Shown here one piece after another: positions 32,166 through 42,997 of a DNA stretch of 64,000 nt. The DNA comes from Cercophora sp. LCS_1 (Eukaryota; Ascomycota; Sordariomycetes; Sordariales; Lasiosphaeriaceae): positions 1,143,581 through 1,207,580 of the forward strand of contig JAPZLL010000011.1 in the NCBI GenBank assembly GCA_036250225.1. The letters are read 5' to 3'. The notes under the pieces were generated by a model. It searched no databases. It was not told the DNA's origin and worked only from the letters and a program-made list of their open reading frames with translations. Within the stretch, counting starts at the first letter, position 1; the number at the start of each line of letters is the position of its first letter. Position numbers and translations under genes: made by a program.

Positions 32166-32629
32166 CAATAATTTTGGGCTGCGGGTTCATTGCTGAGGCG
32201 ATCTGAGATGACTACCTTAGGGACTAATGACTTGTATCCGTGGGCGTTCGCGTCCTTGGTCAGATCGTACGGCGCGCCGGGGCGGTTGGTGATGGCGAAT
32301 TCACGCGGCTTGGTGAACATGGGGAGGGTGGTGGCATAGTATTCCTTGTAGTACTCCTTGCTGAGCTGGACATTTACCAACCACTCGACCGTTTCGTCCC
32401 TGGTGTATCGTCAGTCTACAGGCTCATCGATCCAGGTTTTGGGTCACTCACCAGTGTTCAACCCGTGAGGGGGTTCCGGGTCTTCGGGTGACTGGTAGAC
32501 GTGGAAGAAGCGGAGCTCGGGCTCGGCAATGACCTTGTCATAAATGGGTCTAAAGGCCTCAAAGAATTTGTCCGCATTCTCCAGGGCAGTGTGGATTGTG
32601 ATAGAGAGGGCGATTCTGTTAGACGACAT
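32033..32629 (-). CDS. ABM-like (dimeric alpha-beta barrel) small protein
   Basis: Exons 32629-32448 and 32399-32033 (48 bp intron) give up to 182 residues. The N-terminus SNRIALSITIHTALENADKF, FEAFRPIYDKVIAEPELRFF and HVYQSPEDPEPPH, then EDETVEWLVNVQLSKEYYKE and MFTKPREFAI, match the pattern of fungal antibiotic-biosynthesis-monooxygenase-like proteins. I used the donor GA|GTGACC because the neighbouring GTGAGT breaks the downstream frame. The last ~60 codons lie antisense to the Nudix gene and may not be coding; the true stop could come earlier through another splice. Function unknown. Confidence 0.65.
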
Positions 32630-33437
32630 GGTGAAATCAAGTCAGTGCTGGGAGACTAGTTCAAACTGCGTCGAGTTGATACTGTGCTGCAGTCTTGGTC
32701 TGACATATTATACCTGCACCCAAGACCGAGCCCTCGGTAAACCCTCTTCCCTTTAGCTGACAAATATCTGGCTTTGAACGACGCCAAGGCATTGTTGGCA
32801 ATCCGTAGGCTCTTGTATGCGTTGGGTCGGTCAGCTTACAGGATGCATGGTCTGTTTGACCAACCATTTCGGCCTATATACGACGTCAGGCGTAGCACTC
32901 GTCATTTGGTCTCGAAACAGTTGCAAAAAGGCGCCCGAATGCGTCTGGTGGTGTCAATTTGTTTCGGCGATATCGCTGGTGCCCGGGAAAAGATATTATC
33001 CATTGAAACATTTGGCTCACGACAAATAAAAACTCTCCAGCTGACCATGTTGTGATTTGCTTTAGTCTAGTTCTAATTCGAGGACGGGGGAACGCTGACT
33101 GCGTGGTGCTAAATCCCTGCTGCGTTTTTCTCTTTTATTCTAGCAAGGGCCTGCTTGCAACTGAAGCTGGTCCCCACGTTACATTTGTTGGGCGTGTTTT
33201 TCTTGGTTCTCGTTGTTCTTCCCTTGCTCAGCGTGCTCTGACCCTCAATGCCTTGCAGATACGGGAACATGGACTTGGCTCGTGAAGAAACGTCTCTGAT
33301 GCAAAATGAAGTGTCCAAAAAGCTAAAGCTCAAGACAATATGATTCTGTCAAATACTAAATGCTCGAGTATTCATAATCGGGTGGTGCTCAATACAGAGG
33401 ACGCCAGAATTCGTACTCTCACCTCGGGGGTAGCTAC
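32630..33437. other. Intergenic region
   Basis: About 0.8 kb with only short, unsupported frames on both strands; no repeat or motif recognised. It separates the start of the ABM-like gene from the 3' end of the STAND pseudogene, both read leftward. Confidence 0.45.
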
Positions 33438-35260
33438 CTACCGCATCTCAAGCTCAATCCCACCTCTCCACCGCCCGTCCTCCCTCCCGCCAGCCAATTC
33501 TCTCCCGATATTTAACACTTCCCCCTCCTCAAACAGATCCTCAACAGCTTCAACTCTGGTGGGACTCGTAAACAATACCTTCAAGGTGGTCTCCGCTCCT
33601 GCCCTAAACGTACCCGCCAAATATCCCGCTACCTCTCTCATCTGCGCTGCTCGGCTCACTGGTTGTCCAAAAAACCTCAGGCCGTCCACAATCATCACCA
33701 CGAAGATATCCCGCCCAGACCCTCGATGACTCTCCTGAGCGACTTACATATGGACCCTATGTCCTCAGGAACGGTCGCCTCCCTCACCTTCCGCATCGTC
33801 TCGGGCGATATGACATCTCTTCCCCTGTCAAGCAGTTGCAACAGCAAACTCATCGCCAGTTCCGCAGGGTTTGCGTTCGGATCGCGTCGCCAATCGCGAT
33901 GTTGACCACAGAAGAAGATGAGTGGTATTACGACGGGCCCGTTCCCTTTCATGTCCTGCGCAGTATGTAGTTCGAGGAGCCGACTTGCTATCTTTGCGCT
34001 GACGAGGGATACCTCGTTTCTTGGCTGTTGGCTGGCCCTTCCATTGAGGAGGAGCATAGAGGGCTGGTTCAGTACCAGCCAAGCGCGTACTCGTGCGTTT
34101 GACTGAATTGCCAGGACTCGGTCTTCGAATTCGGGGCTTCTTTTTCTTCGAGGGGCGAGGACCGAGAGGATATCGCTGGTGTCACGTGGTACCATGTCTT
34201 TATCGTAGCAGAAATCGGCCAGAAGGCTGTCAACGTCGAAGGGCGGGGGGGAGACGGAGCTGGGATGTGAGGGTGGGAAGGGCGTCGAGAAAGGTGGTTG
34301 GGTCGGCATTTGTGCGGAGCATGGTTTCAAACTTGGAGAGCAGGTCGAGGGTGGCCATGTTCGTTTGCTTGGTTTGGGTATCGATGATGGAGATTTTGTT
34401 GGACATTTCTTGCATGCTCTGGGCTGTGGCGTACTGAAGCTGGGCCGAGTGTGCTTGGAGCTGAAGGGAAAGCTTCATGCATTGGTGGCGGAAGTCTTGG
34501 GCTTCAAGCTTGACTGTGTCCATGTGCTCTTTGAGACCGTCGGAAAAACCGCTGGGATCGACGACGAGTTTGAGGCTGGTCACTGACCCATGTGTTAGCT
34601 GTGGCCTTTTGGGGAAGACAATGTTTCAAGGTACCTACCTAGTGAGTTTTGGACAAACCAAAGAAGGATATGTCTTAGCGCTCCAAAGACGGCAATAAAC
34701 AGTTGAGCCCTGCGTTGGTGAAGATTGTCTCCCGGTACACGGCCGCTTGTTTCATTGCGGAGAAGATGACCTTGAAGCCACCGCAAATGACATTGGACAG
34801 GCCGAGTGCATCGCCGGGTAGGACGGAAATAATTGTTTGACCGACCCCAGCATGTCGACACAATGGCCTAAAGGCTTTTTTGACTCGGTCAACTGGCTTT
34901 GTTGTCTGTTTTTTGTCGCGTGCTTTAATCTCAAGACAGGCCAGCTGAACAGTCTGGTCAACTTGGTCCCAGGTATGCGTTTCTGTTGGGTCCAGGGGTG
35001 GTTAGTCCAGCTTCTTTCAGTATTTGTTGACTGTTTGAAGTAGCGAATCTCGGGCCTCTGCACACCCTTTGTAGGCTTCATCGTAGTCACTAAGATCTGA
35101 ATTAGTCCAGGTTCTCATCAAGGTAGGTCATTGATGGAACATACCATGGTTGTGCTTGTCCAACCCCCAACTCGCCCGGTTCAGTGACGGTCGCGACATC
35201 GGCGACCAAATAAGCTGGGGCTGTTGGCCCGCTGAGAGTGAGGGTCTGAGTCGAATTCAT
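33438..35260 (-). pseudogene. STAND/NLR-type gene broken by several frameshifts
   Basis: Family blocks appear in order but in shifting frames. From ATG 35260: MNSTQTLTLSGPTAPAYLVA; after an intron, DYDEAYKGCAEARDSLLQTV; then ETHTWDQVDQTVQLACLEIK and SVLPGDALGLSNVICGGFKV; then, shifted, AQLFIAVFGALRHILLWFVQ; after an intron, DGLKEHMDTVKLEAQDFRHQ; then, shifted at a C7 run (plus G7 near 34245-34251), FDVDSLLADFCYDKDM and LLLNGRASQQPRNE; then, shifted again, DIFVVMIVDGLRFFG. At least four frame breaks and one stop are needed, and no Walker A motif is seen, though VVMIVDG resembles a Walker B strand. This N-terminal architecture is common in fungal NLR-like proteins. Most likely a decayed gene. 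Confidence 0.7.
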
Positions 35261-35796
35261 CGGAGCGTGTTGATGAGCGACAGTTCCTACCCATGACTTG
35301 TCGTGCGCATCAATGAGACATCATTCCAATCGCATGCACAAGTTCCATGCATCGTGAGGAGGCCTCATCCTCAGGCGGAGGGTCGTCTTCAAGCTGCGAC
35401 ATGCGGGCGGCTACACAGGTGACATGGCGGTTATGCATCCCATCAACCCCGCCGCTCACAAAATGCCCCAAGCCACCACACAACACTCGCTACGCGCCGA
35501 CCTAGGAGCTCCCAGAAAACGAAAGAACTTACATATTAGAGTCAAAGACACCTGGATCAGGTTTTCTCTTGTGCTGCTGCTCGAAAGCTTTCGGAACAGC
35601 GACCGGCCTATCACGGTCCAGTCGCAAACAAGTCGCAATTGTTCTTTTCTGTCCAGGAGATACCCCGCCATCTAAAAATAGATTAGCGTCCAGGCATCAA
35701 CCTCCCTATCTTGAGACCTCACAGCAGTTGTTGATTTGGAGTTCTTGGCTCCGTCAAGCAGCGTCGGAAACACCCCAAATCAACAAACCAAGCGCA
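35261..35796. other. Intergenic region, divergent promoters
   Basis: About 540 bp between the STAND pseudogene start and the AAA gene start. No gene seen; an open frame entering from 35569 is the 5' extension of the AAA ORF and lacks similarity. Confidence 0.45.
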
Positions 35797-38700
35797 ATGG
35801 GGGAAACGACGGCCGTTGAAACGACGACTACCGAGGCATCGCCGCCGGTTCCCAAAGATGGCGACACGGACGATGAGGGTTCCAGCTTCGAATTGGCAAA
35901 AGAGCGAGAGCAGCTCGCCGCTCTTTCCGAGAGGGTTCACACGTTCCTCGAAAAGCTGACGCCCTGGAAGTCCATCATGCCTTCGTCGCTACGGCGTGAT
36001 CTTGGTACTCTTCAGCGGGTGGCTCGTGAGCACAGCAAGGAAAAAAAGATCACCTGGGACTATGAAGTCAAGAGACTCACCATGGAAACTTGGCGGTCAA
36101 CATCCCCCAAGGTGATAGGCACACCTCCGCCCGTGATCCAGACCTATTACCGAACACTCGGCCCGGTCGGGGCGGCCTTGAACGACCCATCGCACCGGTC
36201 AGTGGACCAAAAGAACCTGCAAAGAATCAAGATTGGATCTCAGATTCTTCACAACGAGCTCGAGATTATCACTTCGACCGCAATGTCAACCCCCATCGTC
36301 ATCACTCCGCCGTACAAGGTAGGTACCCAGTCTGTCTGACCCGCACTGGCATTCCAGAGCCTGACAGTATTTAGCTCTTGGTGGAGTTTCTTCTTCAGAT
36401 AAAGACGAGGTTGGATGAAGCCCGCCATGAAGTGGCCCAGCTGCCACCCCCGGCGAAGGCTATGGAGCCGATATCCACGCCGACGAGCTCTGAGGCGGAT
36501 ACCCCCAACACTGAAAGATCGACGATAGAGGCCGGTCCCAAAGATACGGACGTTGAGAAGGCGAAAGACAAACAGCCCGAGAAGGTGGCGAAACCCGAAC
36601 CGCAGAAGAGCAAGGAAGAAATTCGCCGTGATGGCCTTGAAACTCGAGTAGCGCATCTGGAATGCCTCGTCGACTTTGTCGAGGACACGCTGGGTGACAT
36701 CGTGGAGATGAGGGCTCGGATCGCCGACGGATCACTTGAGTCGATTGCTTTCGACGACCTCTGGCATCTCTTCAAACCGGGAGATCTAGTTATAACGCAA
36801 CTCCAGGGGCGGGCGCAGTTGTACAAGATATACTTTGTGACAGGAGGACAGATCCGGCGTCGACCTCTCGCCCAGTTCGAAGAAAATCGGGTCGGATGGC
36901 GCGAGAACGCGGGAGTCGGGACTTGGTCACCGCTGACGCTGAATGCCTACAAGATGGCATTCGACGGGGTTTGGGTTGGCCCTGAGGATGAAAAGATGCA
37001 GGTCAACCATTTTGCTGGGAGAAAACGCATTGTTGACCTACCTGTCTTTCCGCTGCGCTTCCATCCAAACGCCGATGCGCTTCTCAGACAGCTGGAGGCT
37101 AGGGGGCGGAAGTATATGGACTCGATCGGCCACAAGTACTATGAGGGCCTGACGATTCCTTTGATGCGGAAGGGTGGTGATAGCGTGGTTGTGGACCGAA
37201 GCCTCAGCCCGTCTCGGATATCATATCGACCTCCCCTGCGAACTAAACCGTACGGGAGTACTGGCGATGACTATAGAAGAGGGAGAAAGATGATTCACCA
37301 CTCTGAAGACTTGGTGAGCGACGTCTACATCGACTTGTCGACGTATTTCCAGACATTCCACGAAAGTCAGCCACAGCTCGGATGGCTCAGCAACAGCAAA
37401 CAGGACCCGACTGAAACAAGTGAGATGATGTTTCACGAACCGGAGAACGTTGTGTTCTACGACGCCGAAGTTGACAACATACTTGCCGAGTCCTTTAGGG
37501 CCCACAGTGGTGTCTCGTTTCAGGCCTTCAGGTATGAGCATGAACGTGAGATGATGACTCCTGAGGTGTATGCGATGCTCCCACACTACATTCCGGCCTA
37601 TGCTTTTCGGTACAGACAATGGTGTAGGTGTATCAAGTTGACAATGTGTAAGCACCGCTGACTTGTCAGATCTTCTCGATGTCGATGTAATTCGGGAAAT
37701 CGACATCAATCGCAACTCGGGGTTTGACGACCTTGTGATCCCGGATGACTACAAACAGTTGCTCGCGGCGTTGGTAGACAACCACACCTCTGGCACCCAA
37801 AGCCTGCACGACAAACTGCAGAAGAGGACAAACGAAGCAGGCGGCGCCCAGATTGACCTGGTTCCTGGCAAAGGTCAGGGTCTCATCATACTTCTCCATG
37901 GCCCTCCTGGCTCGGGGAAGACGAGCACTGCGGAAACCATCGCAGCGTACACCCAGCGACCCCTGTATTCGATAACGTGTGGAGACATTGGTGTCCATGT
38001 CGGAGAAGTGGAGATGCTTCTGGATGTGCACACATCCAGAGCCGCCAAATGGGGTTGCGTGTTGCTCCTGGATGAAGCCGATGTCTTTCTCATGCAGAGG
38101 ACCTGGAAAGAAGTCGAACGTAATGCCCTAGTGTCTGGTAAGTCCCCTCCCATCACGCATCTCTGCCTCTCCCCGAATCTTACAACCGTAGTGTTCCTCC
38201 GACAACTCGAGTACTACTCGGGCATCCTGTTTCTTACAACAAACAGGCCCGGGACAATCGACGAGGCGTTTAAGTCTCGTATCCACGTCTCCCTCCGCTA
38301 TCCCAACATCGACTTGCAGTCGACGAAGCTGATGTGGGAAAATATCATGCGGCGGCTGGAAGCCGAGAACGAATGGGCCGATGTCAAGATCGAGTTTGAT
38401 CGTAAGAAGCTTCTCGCGTTTGCAGAACAACACTTCAAGCGGAGAATGCAAAGCGAGTCAACCTGGAACGGCCGGCAGGTCCGTAACGCTTTCCGCGCGG
38501 TGCTCGCAATGGGCTTCGCCGATCGACAGGCCAAGTTGAAAGAGGCCGGGAAAACGGAGGAATGGGCTGCTGCGAGCGGGAAGAAGAAGTGGATGAAGGT
38601 GGAGCTGACTGTCAAGAACTTTCGCAAGATTGCGAAGACGACGAGAGAGTTTGAGGGTTATATCGATGCGTTGCGAGGGAGGGACAGCGAGTTGGCCAGA

Positions 38701-38961
38701 GAACTTGAAGTTCGAGATGACGAGTACGACCCTGACATAGCGCCGATGCCAGCGAGGAAAAACTACGGCGCCATGACGTCGAGAGTAGTCGCAGGGTGGG
38801 GAGGAAGAGCGGAGGGATCGGGAGCGGGACTAGAAGGAGGCAGGAAAATGCAAGCGAAAAAGCGCGAGGATTCGAGGGTACTAGAGAGCGAGGAAGACGA
38901 CGACGATGACGACGCGGACGACACCGAGTCGGATGACGCTAAGGATGAGGACGACGATTGA
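35797..38961 (+). CDS. AAA+ ATPase with acidic C-terminal tail (fungal DUF7025-type)
   Basis: Exons 35797-36318, 36375-37623, 37670-38137 and 38192-38961 give 1002 residues. Walker A is GPPGSGKTS at about 668-676, Walker B CVLLLDEADVF at about 720-730, sensor 1 LFLTTNRPG, followed by the arginine-containing RIHVSLRYPNID. The middle part (LWHLFKPGDLVITQLQGRAQ, RYRQWYLLDVDVI) matches the DUF7025 region that precedes the AAA module in a large fungal family. The last 20 residues are almost all Asp/Glu. The 54 bp third intron has no stop and is divisible by three, so retention would insert 18 residues between Walker B and sensor 1. The role of the family is unknown. Confidence 0.92.
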
Positions 38962-39333
38962 GGCCTGCTTGTTGCCAGTTTCAACGTCAGCAAGGGTCTG
39001 CAACCTTGACAAGAACTGTCTGGAACGATACCTGATTGGTCCTCAGAGTGCTGTTGCAGGCGGCTGCGGTCGGTTCCTGTTACCCGCGACCACAAATAGG
39101 CAAATTCAGGGTCTTCCGCGGTGGTGCCATAAGCACTGAGGGAGCGGGGAAGTTGGAGATGCGGTGCAGAAAGCAGCCGGCAGATAGATTTGAAAGCCGC
39201 CGATGCGATGGAAAATGCGAGCTGGACTCTCGACCTGACCTCTGCTTTCGCGCTCGTGCACCAAAAGGCTCCTTCCGTTTGTTGCCAGCATTGGCCGTTG
39301 TGGGTCAAGTACTCCTTCCCAAAGCAAAGGAAG
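38962..39333. other. Intergenic region
   Basis: About 370 bp between the AAA ATPase stop and the monooxygenase ATG, both on the plus strand. No gene or repeat recognised. Confidence 0.45.
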
Positions 39334-40668
39334 ATGACAATCTCCAAGATCATTATCGTTGGCGCAGGCCCATCGGGCTTGCTCCTTGCTCTTTTGTTGG
39401 CTCGAGCCGGCATCAACGTCGAATTAGTCGAGCAAACCGATGCGCTCGACCAGAACCCGCGCGCTTCCCACTACACTGCTGAATCCTGCTACGAATTCGA
39501 TCGCGCAGGCGTATTGGGAGAAATTGCGGCTGAAGGATTCTTCCCCAATGGCGTCTCCTGGCGACGTCTGGACGACAAATCTCGCCTGGTCGCGGTGCGC
39601 AACCCCGAGCCCGAGCCAGGGCAGGAGAACGACCCGGAGTTCAAGTACCGTATGGTCTGCCTTCCCTTGCATCGGCTTGGAAAGATACTGGAAAAGGCGG
39701 TCCTCGCGCAGCCCACCGCTTCTATTCTCTACGGGTACAAGGTAGTGGAGATCGGCCAAGACGACAACTCGGCTTGGGTCAACGTGGAGACAGCGGAAGG
39801 AAAAGAGACGCGCTCCGCCAACTACATCGTGGGCTGCGACGGCGCCAACAGCATAATACGACGTCGCCTCTTTGGGGACTGGGTCTATCCGGGATTCACT
39901 TGGGACAAACAGATTGTGGCCACCAACGTAAACCCCATCGCTTTGAAGCAACTGTTTGATGGAAGCTAACGATTGGAAACTCAGATGTACTACGATTACT
40001 CTCCCTACGGCTACGATGACTCCCAGTTCTTTGTCGATCCAGAACACTGGCACATGGTGGCCAAGATACAGGAGGACGGCCTATACCGCGTGACATACGG
40101 AGAAAAGGGCGGCTTGACCTACGACGAGCTAAAAGAGAGACAACCCGCCAAGTTTCAAGCCTTCCTCCCGGGCAATCCCACGCCTGACAAGTACAAACTC
40201 GTGGCATTCAGCCCCTACAAAGTTCATCAGCGGTGTGTGGAGAAGATGCGAGTCGGCCGATTCCTCCTGGCCGCAGACGCTGCACACCTGTGCAACCCGT
40301 TCGGTGGCCTGGGCTTGACGGGGGGCATCGCCGATGTTGGGAGCTTGTATGACAGTTTTCTGGGTATCCATACTGACAAAGCAGACGACGAGATCCTCAC
40401 CAAATATAGCGAGGAGAGGATACGCATCTGGCAGGAGATCATCAATCCTCGTTCACAGGAAAACATGAAGAGACTTTTCGAGTACGAGAGTGCAGACGAG
40501 TTTGTCGAGAAGGACCCGTTTTACAAACTACTGAAAGAGATGGAAACGGCGCCACCCATGCCCAACGTGAGTTCCTTCCTACCAATAGTCGCCCGCCTGC
40601 GCTAAACCGAACCGCAGCCGGGGTTGATGTCCCTCCAGTACGACATGACCCAGCATTACCGGTCGTAG
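39334..40668 (+). CDS. FAD-dependent monooxygenase (PF01494 type)
   Basis: Exons 39334-39927, 39985-40566 and 40618-40668 (introns 57 and 51 bp) give 408 residues. It starts MTISKIIIVGAGPSGLLLAL, with the FAD-binding GxGxxG at residues 10-15 and VELVEQ after the second strand. The middle motif YIVGCDGANSIIRRRLF and the late motif GRFLLAADAAHLCNPFGGLG are those of group A flavoprotein hydroxylases. FNPHARASHY-type variation (NPRASHYTAESCYEFDRAGV) places it near phenol- or polyketide-hydroxylating members. Last exon (PGLMSLQYDMTQHYRS) is short but frame-consistent. No biosynthetic cluster partner is seen beside it. Substrate unknown. Confidence 0.9.
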
Positions 40669-40785
40669 CCAGATTTGGCTTCCAGGTCAACAGGTCTCAT
40701 TTTGTCTCTAGGCCTTGTGGCTACGCGTTCAATTGGTCGAACTAGATCACAGAAACTCGAATTCCAACAAGTAGATGAAAAACTG

Positions 40786-42883
40786 TCACTTCTTACAAAG
40801 GTACACCGCTCCGAAACCTGAGTCATTTCCGCCACAACCATTGGTGAATCCGCCCGCGTTGAATTGGGCCTTGTTATTGTTAAAGCACCGCTGACGAACC
40901 CAAATCGGCGTGTCGAAATCGGCCTGCCATGCCATCCGAATCAGGCTCGTCGTAGTACTTGAACCGCCACAGAATCAGCCCACCGCCAATGCAGTCCTTG
41001 GCCGCACCCATCAGCGTGTTTTGGCCATAGTCCCAGCTAGTCCAGCCATAACCACGCATCACATAGCTACTCCAGAAGCCATGCCACCAGCCATAGCAAT
41101 CCCCCCCGGTCTCTTTGGGTGGCGGCCAATGGCGCTTGTTCCTCGTGGGGGTCACCGAGTACGTGTGACCGCCACGTAACCACTCGCCTCCAAACTTCCA
41201 GTTCATGGGATTCTCGGGGTCGTTCCCGTCGCAGTTGTTGACGATGGCCCACATCGTGGCGTTGCATCTGCCAGCGTCAAAGGTAACCGAAGCCGCGTCG
41301 ATGAAGATTTTGAATTCGGTTTCGTCTGGCGTGCCCTCGTGGTACTTTTGCGCGACCTCCCAACCACCGCCAGTAACGGGCTTCCACTTCAGGTCCGAGT
41401 GGAAGCAGAAGTGTTCACGGTCCTCATTGAGACGCGCGGCAGTCGCGTGTTTCTTGGAGCCTTCTTTCTGCCAGCATGTAAACTTGTCTTGGGCTACGCA
41501 CGATGGCGGCGCCATGTCCAGTACGGCGGCACGTGTGTCGACAAGAGTTTGCAGCGCAAACGAGGCGATGGTGTAGTGTCCGAGCTCGTTGGGGTGGAAC
41601 ATTTTGCCGACAAAGTCGGGCAGGCCGATGGACGGGGGCTGGATCTCGTCTTCGGTGTCGCCGGGGCAGCCGGGCGGAGCCGGGGCCCGACGGTCGAGCT
41701 TGTGCTTAACCTCGGCGTTGGGGTTGGCCGAGTGGAAGAGCAGCGAGTTGTACAGCTCGGCCTCGAGGTTGCGACGCGCCACCTCGGCAAGGGCAGCCTT
41801 GCGTTTCTCGACCAGCGGGCCGTACTCTTCCCAGCGCTTCTTGACTTCGTCGTGGTCATCGTCAGCCTTGTGGGTGTCGGGCTTGAAGAACTGCAGGTCG
41901 GGCTGGTCCTTGTCCGGGTAGTTGCCGCTGCCGTCGGGGTCGCACATTTGGCCACGGACACCGTTGTAGACCCACGGGTCCCAGTTGGAGAAGCCGATCT
42001 TCCACTTGTAGTCTGTGTTGGCAGCTGCCTCCTCGACTACCTCGCGTATGATGGCGTTGGTGTGGGTGACAAAGTTGTTGAAGATGTTGCGGCGGGCAAT
42101 CGTCAGGCCCGAATTGCCCGGCCACAGCGTGGCATAGGCCCACGGCTGGTTGGCGCAGTCTTCAGTCTGGGTGTCGAAGAACTGGGCATAGCCGTTGTAG
42201 ATTACGATTCCGTCGTCGTTCATCTTGTCGTCGAGCGCCTCAATCAGCTGCTCGATGTTGTTTTTGAGAATGGTCGCCACGTTGTCCTGGGCGGTGTCGA
42301 TGACGTTGTCGCATGCAGCGTCGCCCGATAGCACTAGCACGCACTTTTCAATAAGCTTGGCCAGGCACAGGTCGTTGCCGCCGGCCGTCAGCATAACCAG
42401 GTCTAGGTCGCCGGGCAGATTCTGGATCTGGCGGTAGATGCCGCCGGTGCGATCGCCGCTGCAAGCAACAAAGTGGAACTTTTCGACGCTGCTTCCGAGG
42501 GCGTCGTTGACAATCATGGGCCACGACGTATCGTAGCGGGAGCAGTACCAGTTGGTGTTTTCGGGGTCGTCTAGGGTCGGGTTGCCCAGCGGGTTGCCCG
42601 ACCCGATGCCGGCCGTGTAACTGTCGCCCACGGCCGCCCACTTCTTGATCCAGCTGAAGTCACTGGGGTCGTCATCACGCCGGCCGATGCGCGCTGCTTC
42701 ACACGGTTCGACTGTAGGGGAGATGACGAGTTGCCCGAGTAGGGCGGAAAAAGTCAATATTTCCCCGTCGTCGTCATGAGATGGCAGCCCCGACCGCCCA
42801 TCTTCTGCAGCTTGGATTGGCACCGCACTCGTGTCCAGAAGTGCAAGTGAGCGAGAGCCAAAGACTTGGACCCCGCTGCACAT
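40786..42883 (-). CDS. SGNH/GDSL-type hydrolase, C-terminus apparently frameshifted
   Basis: From ATG 42883 an uninterrupted frame of 667 residues runs to 40880. The catalytic blocks are VGDSYTAGIGSG (Ser near 88), LTAGGNDLCLA and MFHPNELGHYTIA (His), so it is an esterase or lipase of the SGNH fold. A second domain follows (WEVAQKYHEGTPDETEFKIF to GQNTLMGAAKDCIGGGLILW). After YYDEPDSDGMAG the frame gives RFRHADLGSSAVL and stops. The +1 alternative frame reads WQADFDTPIWVRQRCFNNNK, then FTNGCGGNDSGFGAVYLC, ending at 40786, and looks like the genuine Cys-containing C-terminus. The start lacks a clear signal peptide; an upstream exon may exist. Head to head with the LysM gene. Confidence 0.82.
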
Positions 42884-42997
42884 ACAGTTTATCAGTTTCA
42901 CTAAAACTTATGGTGCTATCACTTGTTCACCTTCCTTCGATCAGCCCCATCATAATCACCATCATCATCATCAACATCATCCTCAGCTTCGGTCACT
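42884..42997. promoter_or_regulatory. Short divergent promoter, SGNH hydrolase / LysM protein
   Basis: Only 114 bp separate the two chosen start codons. It includes a run of CAT/ATC trinucleotides (about 42950-42985). If either gene has an upstream exon, the transcripts would overlap. Confidence 0.4.

Noticed and set aside
36395..36826. 143-codon minus-strand open frame
   Set aside because: Antisense to exon 2 of the AAA ATPase; Ser/Leu-rich shadow.
41339..42331. 330-codon plus-strand open frame
   Set aside because: It is exactly antisense to the SGNH hydrolase, Val/Gly/Leu-rich from codon complementarity, and shows no motif.
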